Shown: piece after piece, positions 19,635 through 31,694 of the stretch
Layout of the letters: each line of letters starts with the position of its first letter
How positions within the stretch are numbered: the stretch's first letter is position 1
Source of the DNA: Richelia sp. CSU_2_1
GTDB taxonomy: Bacteria > Cyanobacteriota > Cyanobacteriia > Cyanobacteriales > Microcoleaceae
Assembly (NCBI GenBank): GCA_012034575.1
Contig: JAAUPF010000026.1
Coordinates: forward strand, 1 to 51,073
DNA: 51,073 nt
Direction: 5' to 3'
Translations under genes and position numbers: made by a program
The notes under the pieces: generated by a model
What the model was told of the DNA's origin: nothing
The model's input: the letters and a program-made list of their open reading frames with translations, nothing else
Databases searched by the model: none

Positions 19635-20228
19635 CTAAAACTCCCCTGCAAAAACTTGCCCTGCCGTCAAATTCAACAGAGGGAAAGTCGGCGATTGCAT
19701 CGCTTGCGTCCCTTGAAAAATCCCAACTTCAACATACTGACCCGATTCTAGTCGGAATATTGCTATTAACTGCTCTTGAGGGTCAACAATCCAATATTCG
19801 GGGATACCCCGCGCTGCATATTGAGCTCGTTTGCGTTCGTAATCTCTTTCTCTACCAATTCTACCGGGACTAACTACCTCGACAACCAACCGAGGCGGCG
19901 GCATATCGAGAGTAACAGTTAGTCTGGAAGCTGTTAGTAAGATATGTTCGGGTTGCAAAACTACCAAGTCGGGGTAGCGGTTAGCTGCATCGCCATCGCG
20001 CAAAATAGGAACCTGAATTTCGCACACGTGTGTTCTGATGAGCATTAGTGGGATTAACCCGCTACTAGCCAGGGTGAATAGTAGATAGTTAGCGATGAAA
20101 TTGTTGGGTCCGGATTCGGGCGGCAATGTTACTAATTCTCCGTCAATTAATTCGTAGCGGTTGTCGGTATCGTCCTCATAGGTGAGGTACTCTTCAAAAG
20201 TAAGTTTTTGTTTGCGGGCTTGTACCAT
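19635..20228 (-). CDS. Uma2 family nuclease-like protein, copy 2
   Basis: 197 residues, near-identical to copy 1 at both ends but different in residues ~43-70 (FIANYLLFTLASSG against FIAYYLLLILANGG, then LMLIRTHVCEIQV against TPRLIRIHSCELQV). The same catalytic motifs are present. The start and its upstream ribosome-binding sequence are the same as in copies 1 and 3. It sits in the middle of the array with exactly 637 bp between successive gene ends. Confidence 0.88.
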   Translation of the reverse strand: MVQARKQKLTFEEYLTYEDDTDNRYELIDGELVTLPPESGPNNFIANYLLFTLASSGLIPLMLIRTHVCEIQVPILRDGDAANRYPDLVVLQPEHILLTASRLTVTLDMPPPRLVVEVVSPGRIGRERDYERKRAQYAARGIPEYWIVDPQEQLIAIFRLESGQYVEVGIFQGTQAMQSPTFPLLNLTAGQVFAGEF

Positions 20229-20271
20229 TTTTTACCTTCCAGGATTACTATTTTTGGCGGAAATTATGTGA

Positions 20272-20862
20272 TTAAAACTCCCCTGCAAAAACTTGCACCG
20301 CCGTCAAATTCAACTGAGGGAAAGTCGGCGATTGTATCGCTTGCGTTCCTTGAAAAATCCCAACTTCAACATACTGACCAGATTCTAGTTGGAATATTAC
20401 TATTAACTGCTCTTGAGGGTCAACAATCCAATACTCAGAGATGCCGCGCGCTGCATATTGAGCTCGTTTGCGAATGTAGTCCCGTTCCCGACCAACTCTA
20501 CCGGGACTGACAACCTCAACAATCAACTGAGGAGGTGGCATATCTAAGGTAATAGTTAGCCTAGTTGCTGTCAGCAAGATGTGTTCGGGTTGCACAATTA
20601 CCAAATCGGGGTAGCGATTAGCTGCATCGTCACCGTGTAAGATAGGGACTTGAATTTCGCACATATGAGACTTGATACACCGCCAAGGTATGCCAGCATT
20701 GACCAGAACTAAAAATAGATAGCTGACAATGGCGATATTCGGTTCAGATTCAGGCGGCAATGTTACTAATTCTCCGTCAATTAATTCGTAACGGTTGTCG
20801 GTGTTGTCCTCATAGGTGAGGTACTCTTCAAAGGTGAGTTTTTGTGTGCGGGCTTGTACCAT
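20272..20862 (-). CDS. Uma2 family nuclease-like protein, copy 3
   Basis: 196 residues, one codon shorter than the other two in the variable segment ([20 protein letters not shown]). [17 protein letters not shown] and [10 protein letters not shown] are all kept. It is the first gene of the array as transcribed. Upstream is a ~140-bp stretch with no gene before the methyltransferase stop. Confidence 0.88.
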   Translation of the reverse strand: MVQARTQKLTFEEYLTYEDNTDNRYELIDGELVTLPPESEPNIAIVSYLFLVLVNAGIPWRCIKSHMCEIQVPILHGDDAANRYPDLVIVQPEHILLTATRLTITLDMPPPQLIVEVVSPGRVGRERDYIRKRAQYAARGISEYWIVDPQEQLIVIFQLESGQYVEVGIFQGTQAIQSPTFPQLNLTAVQVFAGEF

Positions 20863-21001
20863 TTTTTACCTTCCAGGATTGCGATATTTATCGAGGCAAT
20901 TCCTCTGCCCGAGGAAGTGGCAGCATTAAATTTGTCTGGTACGTCAGTTGGTAGATTGTCAATTTTTTCTGAAATTCCGCTTGCTGACGCACCATACTAT
21001 T

Positions 21002-22225
21002 TTAGCTCGGTGTTAGCAAAATTAGCTGTTTTGACAAGATCGATCGCACTTCATCCAACCCAATCTTCACATCCCCTAAAATCTCTTCAATTGTCTTCCC
21101 ACCTTGTAGGGGCGGTGCCCCCGTGCCCGCCCCGGCTGGTGCGTGCGCGCAAGCTTGCAAAAACTCAAATTCTGCCTGAGATAAATTGACTAATTGATAG
21201 TCGCGATCGAACACTTGTTGACTCGGCCAACCGTGAATGCAAATACTCAATTCAGGAATTGCATTCAAAAGTGCATTATCGTCAGACCAATCAACTTTAA
21301 CTAGCGGCTTTTTCCCCAAGAAAAATTCGTAATGGCTGATTTCCGTATCCAACAATTCAATTAAGCGATAAAGCTCTCGTTCTGTCAAATTCTGCGCTCT
21401 TTCTATCAGTTCCGGCGCGTTACCCAACAGCCTTTCTAACTGCCAGTATCCCGGATTGGAAAAACCGATAAATTCTAATCCCGAAGCATCGATTAACTCG
21501 AACAAAGTTTCGATATTGTAGTCAATTTCCTGCGGGTGAACGTACATATCGGCAAAACATTCATCCCGCTGATTTTCTCCCGCCCAACGCTGTTTTTCGT
21601 ACTTGACAAGGCGGTTGTTTTCTGGTAAAGAAGCAAAGATTTCACGACCGACTTTGACGCCATCGGCATAGTCGCCTTTTTTGTTGCCTTGGAGAAGCCC
21701 GATCGCCCTTTGCATCAGTTCGATTTCCCAGCGCCCCAACTCGGCATAGACAAACACGTGCATCAAGCCGCCGGGAGCCAGTTTTGCTGCCAGTGCTTGA
21801 ATGCCGCGCATCGGATCGGGCAAGTGGTGGAGCACGCCCACGCAGTTAATCAAATCGAACTCGCCCTCCAACTCGGCAACATCGTACAAGCTGAGGTGGC
21901 GAAAATCCGCCTCGCGCGCGCCCGAACGCCTGCACCGTTCTTGTGCTACCTTCAAAGCACCGGAACTCAGGTCGATCGCCGTTACAGAGGCTTCTGGGTT
22001 GAGGTGGATCAAATAATCGGTACTCGAACCAGTGCCGCAGCCGGCATCTAAAATGCGGATATCGAGTTTGGGCGGCTTTTGCCCGGTGCAAAAACTGTAA
22101 GCGTCAGGCCAACTCCAGCGCCAGTTGTAGCCTGGGGGCGGTTCGTCCGACAGGGGATCGGGCGGGAAAGGAAAAGTATCGTAAAGCCGCCGCACGGCGG
22201 CGCTAATATCAGGCGTTGTTTCCAT
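21002..22225 (-). CDS. Class I SAM-dependent methyltransferase
   Basis: 407 residues. Motif I ILDAGCGTGSSTD (58-70) binds SAM, followed by TAIDLSSGAL (motif II), FDLINCVGVLHHLPDP (post-II, motif IV) and LAPGGLMHVFVYAE. An N-terminal stretch (RRLYDTFPFPPDPL) and a long C-terminal domain suggest a specialised enzyme; the substrate is unknown. Near the C-terminus, residues ~357-375 (HAPAGAGTGAPP) are encoded by a GC-rich palindromic repeat inserted in frame. It is transcribed leftward from the region upstream of apcE. Confidence 0.85.
   Translation of the reverse strand: METTPDISAAVRRLYDTFPFPPDPLSDEPPPGYNWRWSWPDAYSFCTGQKPPKLDIRILDAGCGTGSSTDYLIHLNPEASVTAIDLSSGALKVAQERCRRSGAREADFRHLSLYDVAELEGEFDLINCVGVLHHLPDPMRGIQALAAKLAPGGLMHVFVYAELGRWEIELMQRAIGLLQGNKKGDYADGVKVGREIFASLPENNRLVKYEKQRWAGENQRDECFADMYVHPQEIDYNIETLFELIDASGLEFIGFSNPGYWQLERLLGNAPELIERAQNLTERELYRLIELLDTEISHYEFFLGKKPLVKVDWSDDNALLNAIPELSICIHGWPSQQVFDRDYQLVNLSQAEFEFLQACAHAPAGAGTGAPPLQGGKTIEEILGDVKIGLDEVRSILSKQLILLTPS
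21104..21141. repeat. GC-rich palindromic repeat inside the methyltransferase gene
   Basis: The arms ggggcgg (21109-21115) and ccgcccc (21127-21133) flank an 11-nt loop. Sequence of this kind (taggggcggtgcccccgtgcc) is usually an intergenic repeat in cyanobacteria, yet here it is read through in the methyltransferase frame as an Ala/Gly/Pro stretch. Confidence 0.6.
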
Positions 22226-22696
22226 AAAATAAGGGCGATCGGTAACGGGTGTTGGGGTGTTGGCGACGGGCGATCGGTCGCAAAGTAAATCTTACAGCCT
22301 TGCCATTCCCCTGCTATTTCCCGCCTCTGTAATAAAACTTATCATTATTTCTCATTTACGCACTCTGAAATCTATACAATAAGTCTCGGCAGGGTTTTAA
22401 CAAAATTAAGGTGATGAACCCAAAACATTTTAATCTGAGAAAGTAAGTAGGCTAAAACCTCAAGCCACGACAAGGCAAATAGCAAAATGCAAAATGCCTG
22501 ACAGCAATGCGTGCAGCTTGCCCGATCGGCAATTGGGAAAGTCCTTGGGACAAAAAATCTCCCTTCTCCATGAACCCCTCCCGCGTAGGGAGAAAAGGAA
22601 AGCTGCACGGATGCTTGTTTAGACCTGTTAGCCGCGAGGCTTGCCAAGGTTAGTCTGGGAAAGGCTGAAATGATTTACATAGGAAGCGATGGAGTC
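22226..22696. promoter_or_regulatory. Divergent spacer between the methyltransferase and apcE
   Basis: No convincing gene. An AT-rich part around 22330-22380 contains TATACAAT-like sequence that could be a promoter reading toward apcE, which would give a leader of over 600 nt that includes the structured element at 22701-23003. This is inference; no transcription start can be read from sequence alone. Confidence 0.35.
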
Positions 22697-22700
22697 TGTT

Positions 22701-25779
<3,079 letters not shown>

Positions 25780-25813
25780 CCACTTGCTAGAAAATTGAGT
25801 TTGTAGGTTGACA

Positions 25814-25854
25814 AAAATCCCTCGCTATGGTGATGCTGTAGCGGGGGATTTTTG
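25814..25854 (+). terminator. Intrinsic terminator of apcE
   Basis: The arms AAAAATCCCTCGCTA and TAGCGGGGGATTTTT pair with one wobble around an ~11-nt loop, ending in a T-run, 34 bp after the apcE stop. It confirms that apcE is a monocistronic unit here. Confidence 0.85.
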
Positions 25855-25957
25855 CAACCGCAGATATTAGCGGATTAACGCGGATGAACGCAGATGGGAT
25901 GGGTAGAAGTTTGCAACCGCAGATATTAGCAGATTAACGCGGATGAACGCAGATGGG
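25855..25957. repeat. Two direct copies of a gcaaccgcagata-type repeat
   Basis: A ~44-bp unit beginning gcaaccgcagatattagc occurs at about 25855 and again at about 25913. Diverged copies (gcaaccgcagatgcaa...cgcagataaac) are at ~27499 and ~29368. All are intergenic. Confidence 0.7.
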
Positions 25958-26005
25958 CTGAAGTAGGGATAAGATGGACGATCGACCATTGAGCTCGAAG
26001 TTATC

Positions 26006-26479
26006 ATGAAATTTAGATCGATCGCCTTAACAATCATTTGCACTTTACCGTTTTTTTTATTGTTTGCAGCAAGGGCAGACCGACCGAATCAACCTTGTCG
26101 GGCTTCTGTCGATACTAGCAAAGGAACTGATGATGAAGTAAATAACTGTCCGATAACTGTGGGGCGGTTTTCGATTCGCGGAACTTTTTCTAATCCGAAT
26201 TGGCGGGCTTCTTTTTGGGCTTGGGAACCGGCTTATTACATTCTTTATGTGGAAAACAAGAAAGTTGGTAGCAAGATTAATCTTACAGGTTTCAATGTCG
26301 CGGGTACGACTAGCAGACCGCAATATCGATTTGTAGATGGCGATCGCAAACAAACTTATGTTATCAGTTTCCGATATGCAGAACCGAATGCCATCCGATT
26401 AGAAATTTATCAAAACAATCGGGCGATCGTCAATGAATTGCTCGCCCGCGAATCGGATAAACGCATCGGAGGACCTTGA
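26006..26479 (+). CDS. Exported protein of unknown function
   Basis: 157 residues. A signal peptide (MKFRSIALTIICTLPFFLLF, cleavage near AARA) precedes a mature domain with two cysteines (about 30 and 48) that could form a disulfide, and a beta-rich pattern (PAYYILYVENKKVGSKINL, RPQYRFVDGDRKQTYVISF). Not recognised. It is on its own between the apcE terminator and the AIM24 genes. Confidence 0.7.
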   Translation: MKFRSIALTIICTLPFFLLFAARADRPNQPCRASVDTSKGTDDEVNNCPITVGRFSIRGTFSNPNWRASFWAWEPAYYILYVENKKVGSKINLTGFNVAGTTSRPQYRFVDGDRKQTYVISFRYAEPNAIRLEIYQNNRAIVNELLARESDKRIGGP

Positions 26480-26705
26480 TGAAAGTTCGATCGCGCGCGA
26501 TATTTTTGATATATAGCGAGTCTGAATGATAGTCCTGGACGCACGGGTGTTGAGAAACTGGCTTTCTTTGCGCAAGCTCTACAAATGTTACATTTCTTGA
26601 AGAATTAACGACTTACTTATTCGATCGCAGTAAAACAGAAACAGACTTACGAACCGCACTCCGACATCCCGATCGACTGACAAACTCATTACAGGCAACT
26701 CAATC

Positions 26706-27368
26706 ATGGATATCGACATTCGTTACAAACCTTCTTTTGCCACAATTTTTATTACTCTCGAACCGGGAGAAAGCATCATTGCGGAATCGGGGGCGATGGT
26801 GGGAATGGATGGAAAACTCACCATGAAAACAGAATTTAATGGAGGTTTCTTCTCGGGAATACTGAAAAAGTTTTTTGGTGGCGAATCGCTGTTTGTTAAT
26901 CAATTTATCAATAAAACCAAGCAGTCTCTCCAAGTAGTTCTTTCTCAACCGACGATCGGAGATATTGCTGAAGTTCAAGTTCAAGAAAATAATCTGTGCT
27001 TTCAACCCGGTGCTTATATTGCGAGTACCCCCGGTGTTAAATTAGGCGTGCGGTGGGCGGGATTTGCCAGTTGGTTTTCGGGAGAAGGTTTATTTAAGTT
27101 ACAAGCTAGCGGCAAGGGAACGGTGTTTTTTGGCGCTTATGGTGGTTTGACTCGCAAGCAAATTAATGGCGATTTTATTGTCGATACAGGTCATTTAGTA
27201 GCTTACGAATCGGGATTAAAAATGTCGGTAAAAATGGCAGGTGGTTTGTTGGGTTCGATAACTTCGGGCGAAGGGTTTGTGAATAAAGTGACGGGTAAGG
27301 GAACGATTTACTTGCAATCTAGAAGTATCGATGGTTTAGTGCGGTTTTTATCGAGTAAACTTTATTGA
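26706..27368 (+). CDS. AIM24 family protein, copy 1
   Basis: 220 residues. The family (TIGR00266/AIM24, beta-prism-like) signature is seen in GESIIAESGAMVGMDGKL, GGESLF, FQPGAYIASTPGV, FSGEGLFKLQASGKG and FIVDTGHLVAYE, with a C-terminal GSGEGFVNKVTGKGTI-like segment (here TSGEGFVNKVTGKGTI). The cellular role in bacteria is not established; the yeast homologue is mitochondrial. It is the first of three paralogues spaced ~190-220 bp, each gap filled with repeats. Confidence 0.9.
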   Translation: MDIDIRYKPSFATIFITLEPGESIIAESGAMVGMDGKLTMKTEFNGGFFSGILKKFFGGESLFVNQFINKTKQSLQVVLSQPTIGDIAEVQVQENNLCFQPGAYIASTPGVKLGVRWAGFASWFSGEGLFKLQASGKGTVFFGAYGGLTRKQINGDFIVDTGHLVAYESGLKMSVKMAGGLLGSITSGEGFVNKVTGKGTIYLQSRSIDGLVRFLSSKLY

Positions 27369-27584
27369 GGTGCGAGTTCTTAATAATTGATAGTTGACAA
27401 TTGACAACGCTGGACTATCAATTCTCAATGCTCCACTATCAACGATCGACTATCAACGATCGACTATTAACTTATACTTGCCCCAATCCGATCTCAACTT
27501 GCAACCGCAGATGCAAAGCGGATAAACGCAGATAAACGCAGATAAATTTTCTCAACTGTCAACTATCAACTGTCAATTGTTTAT

Positions 27585-28265
27585 ATGGAAATTGAACTTT
27601 TACAACAGCCCGACAGCACGATCGCCCGCGTTACCCTTAATGCAGGGGAAGAAATCGTTGCCGAAGCAGGTGCGATGGTGGCGATGAGTGGCAATTTGCA
27701 AGCAAATACGACTTTGCGACAAGGCAAAGGTGGCGGTATTTTCGGCGGACTCAAACGAATGGTTGCTGGAGAGTCATTATTTCTCAGCGTATTTCGATCG
27801 CCAACACCGGAAAATACATTGTTTTTAGCACCTAAAATGTTAGGCGATGTGTTGCACTATCAAGTAGGAAAAAAAGGCTTAGTCGTACAAGCGGGTTCCT
27901 ATTTAGCCAGCGCGCCGGATGTGGATATTGACTTGGGTTTTCAAGGCTTTAAATCGCTGTTTTCGGGAGAAAGTATTTTCTGGTTGGATATCAGCGGTCG
28001 TGGAGACTTATTATTGAGTTCCTTCGGCGCAATTTACGAAGTTCCTGTTAAAGGAGAATACATTGTTGATACGGGGCATATTGTCGCTTTTGAGAAAACT
28101 TTAACTTTTGAAATTACCAAACCTCCAGGTAGTAGTTGGTTGAGTGCATTTCTCGGTGGAGAAGGTTTAGTTTGTCGCTTTAAAGGCAACGGTCGCCTCT
28201 TTTGTCAAACCCACAATGCCCGATCGTTCGGTCAAACCGTCGGCAGTCGTTTACCTCCAAGATAA
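27585..28265 (+). CDS. AIM24 family protein, copy 2
   Basis: 226 residues. GEEIVAEAGAMVAMSGNL, VAGESLF, VQAGSYLASAPDV, FSGESIFWLDISGRGD and YIVDTGHIVAFE match copy 1 in order. It is clearly diverged from the other two, so the trio is an old duplication. A tandem repeat lies immediately upstream of the ATG. Confidence 0.9.
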   Translation: MEIELLQQPDSTIARVTLNAGEEIVAEAGAMVAMSGNLQANTTLRQGKGGGIFGGLKRMVAGESLFLSVFRSPTPENTLFLAPKMLGDVLHYQVGKKGLVVQAGSYLASAPDVDIDLGFQGFKSLFSGESIFWLDISGRGDLLLSSFGAIYEVPVKGEYIVDTGHIVAFEKTLTFEITKPPGSSWLSAFLGGEGLVCRFKGNGRLFCQTHNARSFGQTVGSRLPPR

Positions 28266-28301
28266 TAGGAATTGGAGAAGGGAAGAGAGAGAGGGAGAGG
28301 G

Positions 28302-28340
28302 AGTTTTGAGTTTTGAGTTTTGAGTTTTGAGTTTTGAGTT
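28302..28340. repeat. TTTTGAG heptamer array
   Basis: At least five consecutive 7-nt units between AIM24 copies 2 and 3, with a second, CAACTGT-type array following at 28403-28449 right before the next start codon. Confidence 0.75.
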
Positions 28341-28453
28341 ACCAGTTATGAATTAAGAACTGTTAATACTCAAAACATACTTGCCCCAATCCGCTGAATT
28401 CCCAACTGTCAACTGTCAACTGTCAACTATCAACTGTCAACTATCAACTTTAT

Positions 28454-29146
28454 ATGCCTAACAATATCCAATATACGATCGAGCATTCTCCATCCTATGC
28501 CCAGCTAGAACTCAAAATACCTGCCAACAAAACAGTGTTAGTAGAAGCTTCGGGTATGGCAGCGATGGACAGTCACATTACCCTGAAATCAAAAGTTAAA
28601 GGCGGCTTAATGAAAGGCCTCAAGCGAATGCTAGCAGGTGAGTCCTTGTTTATTACCGAATTTACTGCGCCCGATCGTCCTGGGACGCTGTACGTTTCCC
28701 CTGGAGCTCCCGGCGATATTCAACACTATCACCTCGATGGCAATTCCTTGATGCTGCAATCTTCTGCTTTCGTGGCATCGAGTTCGACTGTAGAAATCGA
28801 TAGCAAATTTCAGGGATTTAAAGGCTTTTTTAGCGGCGAATCTTTGTTTCTTTTGAAAGCAACTGGGCGCGGCGATATCTGGTTTAGTTCTTACGGCGCG
28901 ATCGTAGAAATTCCAGTCAATGGAAGTTATATCGTGGATACCGGTTATATCGTCGCTTTTGAGGATACTTTAAAGTACCAAGTGGAAGTCATGGGCGGGC
29001 TATCTTGGAAAAACTTGAAAACGGGAATTTTAGGCGGAGAAGGTTTTGTTTGCCGTTTCAGTGGAGAGGGGAAATTGTGGATACAATCTCGCAATTTGTT
29101 TCCCCTCATTAATTTTTTAAATCCTTTCCGACCGGTAAAAAGTTAA
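28454..29146 (+). CDS. AIM24 family protein, copy 3
   Basis: 230 residues. NKTVLVEASGMAAMDSHI, LAGESLF, LQSSAFVASSSTVEI, FSGESLFLLKATGRGD and YIVDTGYIVAFEDTL show the same layout. The three copies together with the downstream M48 peptidase read in one direction, though repeat-filled spacers make a single operon uncertain. Confidence 0.9.
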   Translation: MPNNIQYTIEHSPSYAQLELKIPANKTVLVEASGMAAMDSHITLKSKVKGGLMKGLKRMLAGESLFITEFTAPDRPGTLYVSPGAPGDIQHYHLDGNSLMLQSSAFVASSSTVEIDSKFQGFKGFFSGESLFLLKATGRGDIWFSSYGAIVEIPVNGSYIVDTGYIVAFEDTLKYQVEVMGGLSWKNLKTGILGGEGFVCRFSGEGKLWIQSRNLFPLINFLNPFRPVKS

Positions 29147-29443
29147 TATTTAACTGCCAACGCTCGATTATTCGATCGCATCTGGTGCATCGATCGCGCA
29201 GTCCCAGGGTTAAGCATTTGGCTATCAAACATGAAATTTATTTCAGATCTTATCGCCCGTTGGCGAATCCTACCCGAAGGGCTTATGCTTCACCCCTACT
29301 GGTATATACAATGATGTTAGGAATAGGGTATAAATTGTCAACTGTCAACTGTCCTTTCGTCAACTTGCAACCGCAGATGCAAGGCGGATAAACGCAGATC
29401 AACGCAGATAAATTTCATCAACTGTCAACTGTCAACTCTTCTT
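29147..29443. repeat. Spacer with ccgcagat- and caactgt-type repeats
   Basis: No gene supported. It carries caactgtcaactgt units at about 29337-29350, a gcaaccgcagatgcaa repeat at 29368-29412 and further caactgt units up to the M48 start codon. Confidence 0.6.
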
Positions 29444-30262
29444 ATGACCGATCGAAATCCACCGACAAGTAATAAACAACTGCTAATTATATTAGGAATA
29501 TTTTTAGCATTAGGATGTTTGTTGCTGTGGGGAACCTTAAAACTTGTAGATGGACTGATTTTATTAATTCCCCCCAGCGTCGAACAACAGTTGGGGGCGT
29601 TAGTTGTTCCCGCCTACGAACGCCTTGCGGCACATTCTCCCGCACAAGATACTCTCGATCGACTTCTCGAGAGACTCGAAACTAAACTGCCCAAAGAACA
29701 GAAGATCGATCGCAATTATCGCTTGCTTTACATTCCAGATGATACTGCAAACGCGCTAGCCTTACCCGGAGATACTATTATTGTTTATCGGGGTTTAATA
29801 CAGCAATTAGAATCAGAAAATGAATTGATGATGATTTTAGGTCACGAGTTGGGTCATTTTGCCAATCGCGACCATTTGCGGGCGATCGGACGGGGCTTGG
29901 CGTTACAATTGGTTGTCGCGGTGTTTGTCGGAGATACGGGCGGGTTCGCAAATATTGCTGCCGCTATTGCATCGGATTTAAGCAAAGCCCAATTTTCTCG
30001 AAATCAAGAATCTCAAGCTGATGAATTTGGCTTGAAACTCCTCGTTTCTCATTACGGACACGCCGCCGGCGCAACAGATTTTTTCCAGCGATTGGCGCGA
30101 GAAAATAACTTAGATATTGCTTTACTTGCGACTCACCCCGCCCCTGGCGATCGCACTGTAACCTTAAAACAAACGATCGCGCAACGCCGCTATCCGATTC
30201 GCGATTTATCTCCTTTACCCGCAACACTCAAGGCGATCGATAAATCGCTTCTACTGAAATAG
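29444..30262 (+). CDS. M48 family metallopeptidase
   Basis: 272 residues. One N-terminal membrane segment (LLIILGIFLALGCLLLWG) anchors the protein; the catalytic zinc motif is HELGH in ILGHELGHFANRD, and the third ligand Glu lies in NQESQADEFGL, which also holds the family's QAD motif. M48 proteins (HtpX, Oma1/YggG-like) degrade or process membrane and envelope proteins. It follows the three AIM24 genes. Substrate unknown. Confidence 0.9.
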   Translation: MTDRNPPTSNKQLLIILGIFLALGCLLLWGTLKLVDGLILLIPPSVEQQLGALVVPAYERLAAHSPAQDTLDRLLERLETKLPKEQKIDRNYRLLYIPDDTANALALPGDTIIVYRGLIQQLESENELMMILGHELGHFANRDHLRAIGRGLALQLVVAVFVGDTGGFANIAAAIASDLSKAQFSRNQESQADEFGLKLLVSHYGHAAGATDFFQRLARENNLDIALLATHPAPGDRTVTLKQTIAQRRYPIRDLSPLPATLKAIDKSLLLK

Positions 30263-30427
30263 GAAACTATCGATCGAAATGCCAACAAAATTTAGATATA
30301 TCGGTTTCATCGGGATTAGCAATACAATTTGGGGTCATTTAAGTTCGATCGAGATCGATATGAATCTGAACTTTTCCCACCGATACGATCGTCTGCTTAA
30401 ATTCAAGACACTTACTGGGTAAAGAAT

Positions 30428-30487
30428 TACCAATTCCCAATTCCCAATTCCCAATTCCCAATTCCCAATTCCCAATTCCCAATTCCC
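30428..30487. repeat. CAATTCC heptamer array (about 8 units)
   Basis: Consecutive 7-nt units end 7 bp before the ATG of the DUF4440 gene, so they occupy its 5' leader, where a ribosome-binding site would be expected. A minus-strand open frame with WELGIGN repeats is an artefact of it. Confidence 0.8.
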
Positions 30488-30494
30488 AAACAAA

Positions 30495-30872
30495 ATGAAT
30501 CAAACAATTGAAACTCAGATTATCGAAGCAGAAGAAAGACTCAGACAAGCGATGCTTGCTTCTGATGTCGGCGTTTTGAATGAACTAATTGCGCCCGGCA
30601 TTATCATTACAAGTCATCTGGGAGAATTATTAAAGAAACAAGACGATTTAGCCGCTCACGAATCAGGTTTGTTTAAAATAAATGAACTGATACCTTCCGA
30701 TCGGCACATTCAAATTCATGGAGAGGTTGCGATCGTTTCAGTCAGAATGCAAGTGTCTGGCAGTTATAATGGCAGTCCTGCCAATGGTAACTTTCGTTAT
30801 ACGCGCGTTTGGGCGGTATCTGCTAGCGGAAATTGGCATATAATTGCTGCTCATATAAGTATGGTGGTTTAA
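30495..30872 (+). CDS. DUF4440/SnoaL-like protein (NTF2 fold)
   Basis: 125 residues. The cone-like NTF2 pattern is seen: an N-terminal helix ([20 protein letters not shown]), then [15 protein letters not shown] and a terminal strand [21 protein letters not shown]. This last motif (R-V-W ... W-x-I-x-A-H) is characteristic of DUF4440. Members are enzymes or binding proteins; no specific role can be assigned. Confidence 0.8.
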
Positions 30873-31019
30873 CAAATTGCTGGAGGCGGGCAAATAGTAT
30901 CATGTTAAAGTGTGCGGGGAAATTCTGAAGCGATCGTCCGATCGATCGATGAAAGTTAGGACGGCTACTGGCGATCGTGTAGTGCTAATTCTACGTTCAT
31001 CAAACCTGGCTGAAATGAG

Positions 31020-31694
31020 ATGACAAAAACACCATTGCAGGAACCTCCAAACTTACCACTTTCATCTCTGAGAATTTTGATTGTGGAGGACGATCCGCTG
31101 ATGCGATTGGGGTTAAAACAGTTTCTGGAAACTGACGATCGATTCGCGATCGTCGGGGAAGTTGCTGATGGATATTCAGCCATTGAAGCTGCGGGTAACT
31201 TAACACCAGATTTGGTAATTATGGACATCGGTTTGCCGCAACTTGACGGTATTGAAGCAACGCGCCAAATTAAAGAAAAATTTCCCAACGTGCGAATTTT
31301 AATACTGACTTCCCACGAGGAAGAAACGGAAACGATCGCCGCTTTATCTTCCGGTGCCGATGCTTATTGTATTAAGGGCACCAGTTTGCAGCAATTGTCA
31401 GTCGCGATCGCAGCAGTTGAAGATGGAGCCGTTTATTTAGCCCCCCAAATTGCCCGCACCGCGATCGCGCATTTGCATTCGCCGCGCCCCAATCTTTCTG
31501 GGGCGCAACTTTCAGCGCGCGAAATCGAAATCTTAAAATTAGTTGTTGAAGGACAAAGCAATCCCGAAATTGCCCGATTGCTTCATCTCAGTTTGAGTAC
31601 CGTTAAAACTCACGTGCGCAATATTATGAACAAATTAGTTGCGGACGATCGAGTACAAGCAGCAGTCATTGCATTGCGATCGGGCTTAGTATAG
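31020..31694 (+). CDS. NarL/FixJ-type response regulator
   Basis: 224 residues. The receiver domain (17-~140) has Asp24/Asp25, phosphoacceptor Asp69 (VIMDIGLP), Thr97 and Lys119. A LuxR-type helix-turn-helix follows (LSAREIEILKLVVEGQSNPE, then LSLSTVKTHVRNIMNKL). It should bind DNA when phosphorylated. A histidine kinase gene lies downstream in the opposite orientation, but its HisKA-type domain is not the usual NarL partner, so pairing is unproven. Confidence 0.93.
   Translation: MTKTPLQEPPNLPLSSLRILIVEDDPLMRLGLKQFLETDDRFAIVGEVADGYSAIEAAGNLTPDLVIMDIGLPQLDGIEATRQIKEKFPNVRILILTSHEEETETIAALSSGADAYCIKGTSLQQLSVAIAAVEDGAVYLAPQIARTAIAHLHSPRPNLSGAQLSAREIEILKLVVEGQSNPEIARLLHLSLSTVKTHVRNIMNKLVADDRVQAAVIALRSGLV

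Larger units (their letters stand above)
18998..20884. repeat. Tandem triplication, unit 637 bp
   Basis: Each unit holds one Uma2 gene plus the 43-bp spacer with its ribosome-binding site. The stop-codon ends are at 18998, 19635 and 20272, giving a constant period. Sequence is conserved through the unit except for about 90-100 bp inside each gene. Flanking DNA on both sides (18956-18975 and 20936-20958) shares a short similar stretch. Confidence 0.85.

Noticed and set aside
22372..22647. 91-residue minus-strand frame upstream of apcE
   Set aside because: No family resemblance, no ribosome-binding site, and it lies in a likely promoter region.
30339..30548. Minus-strand frame encoding repeated WELGIGN units
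   Set aside because: Produced by the CAATTCC repeat array.
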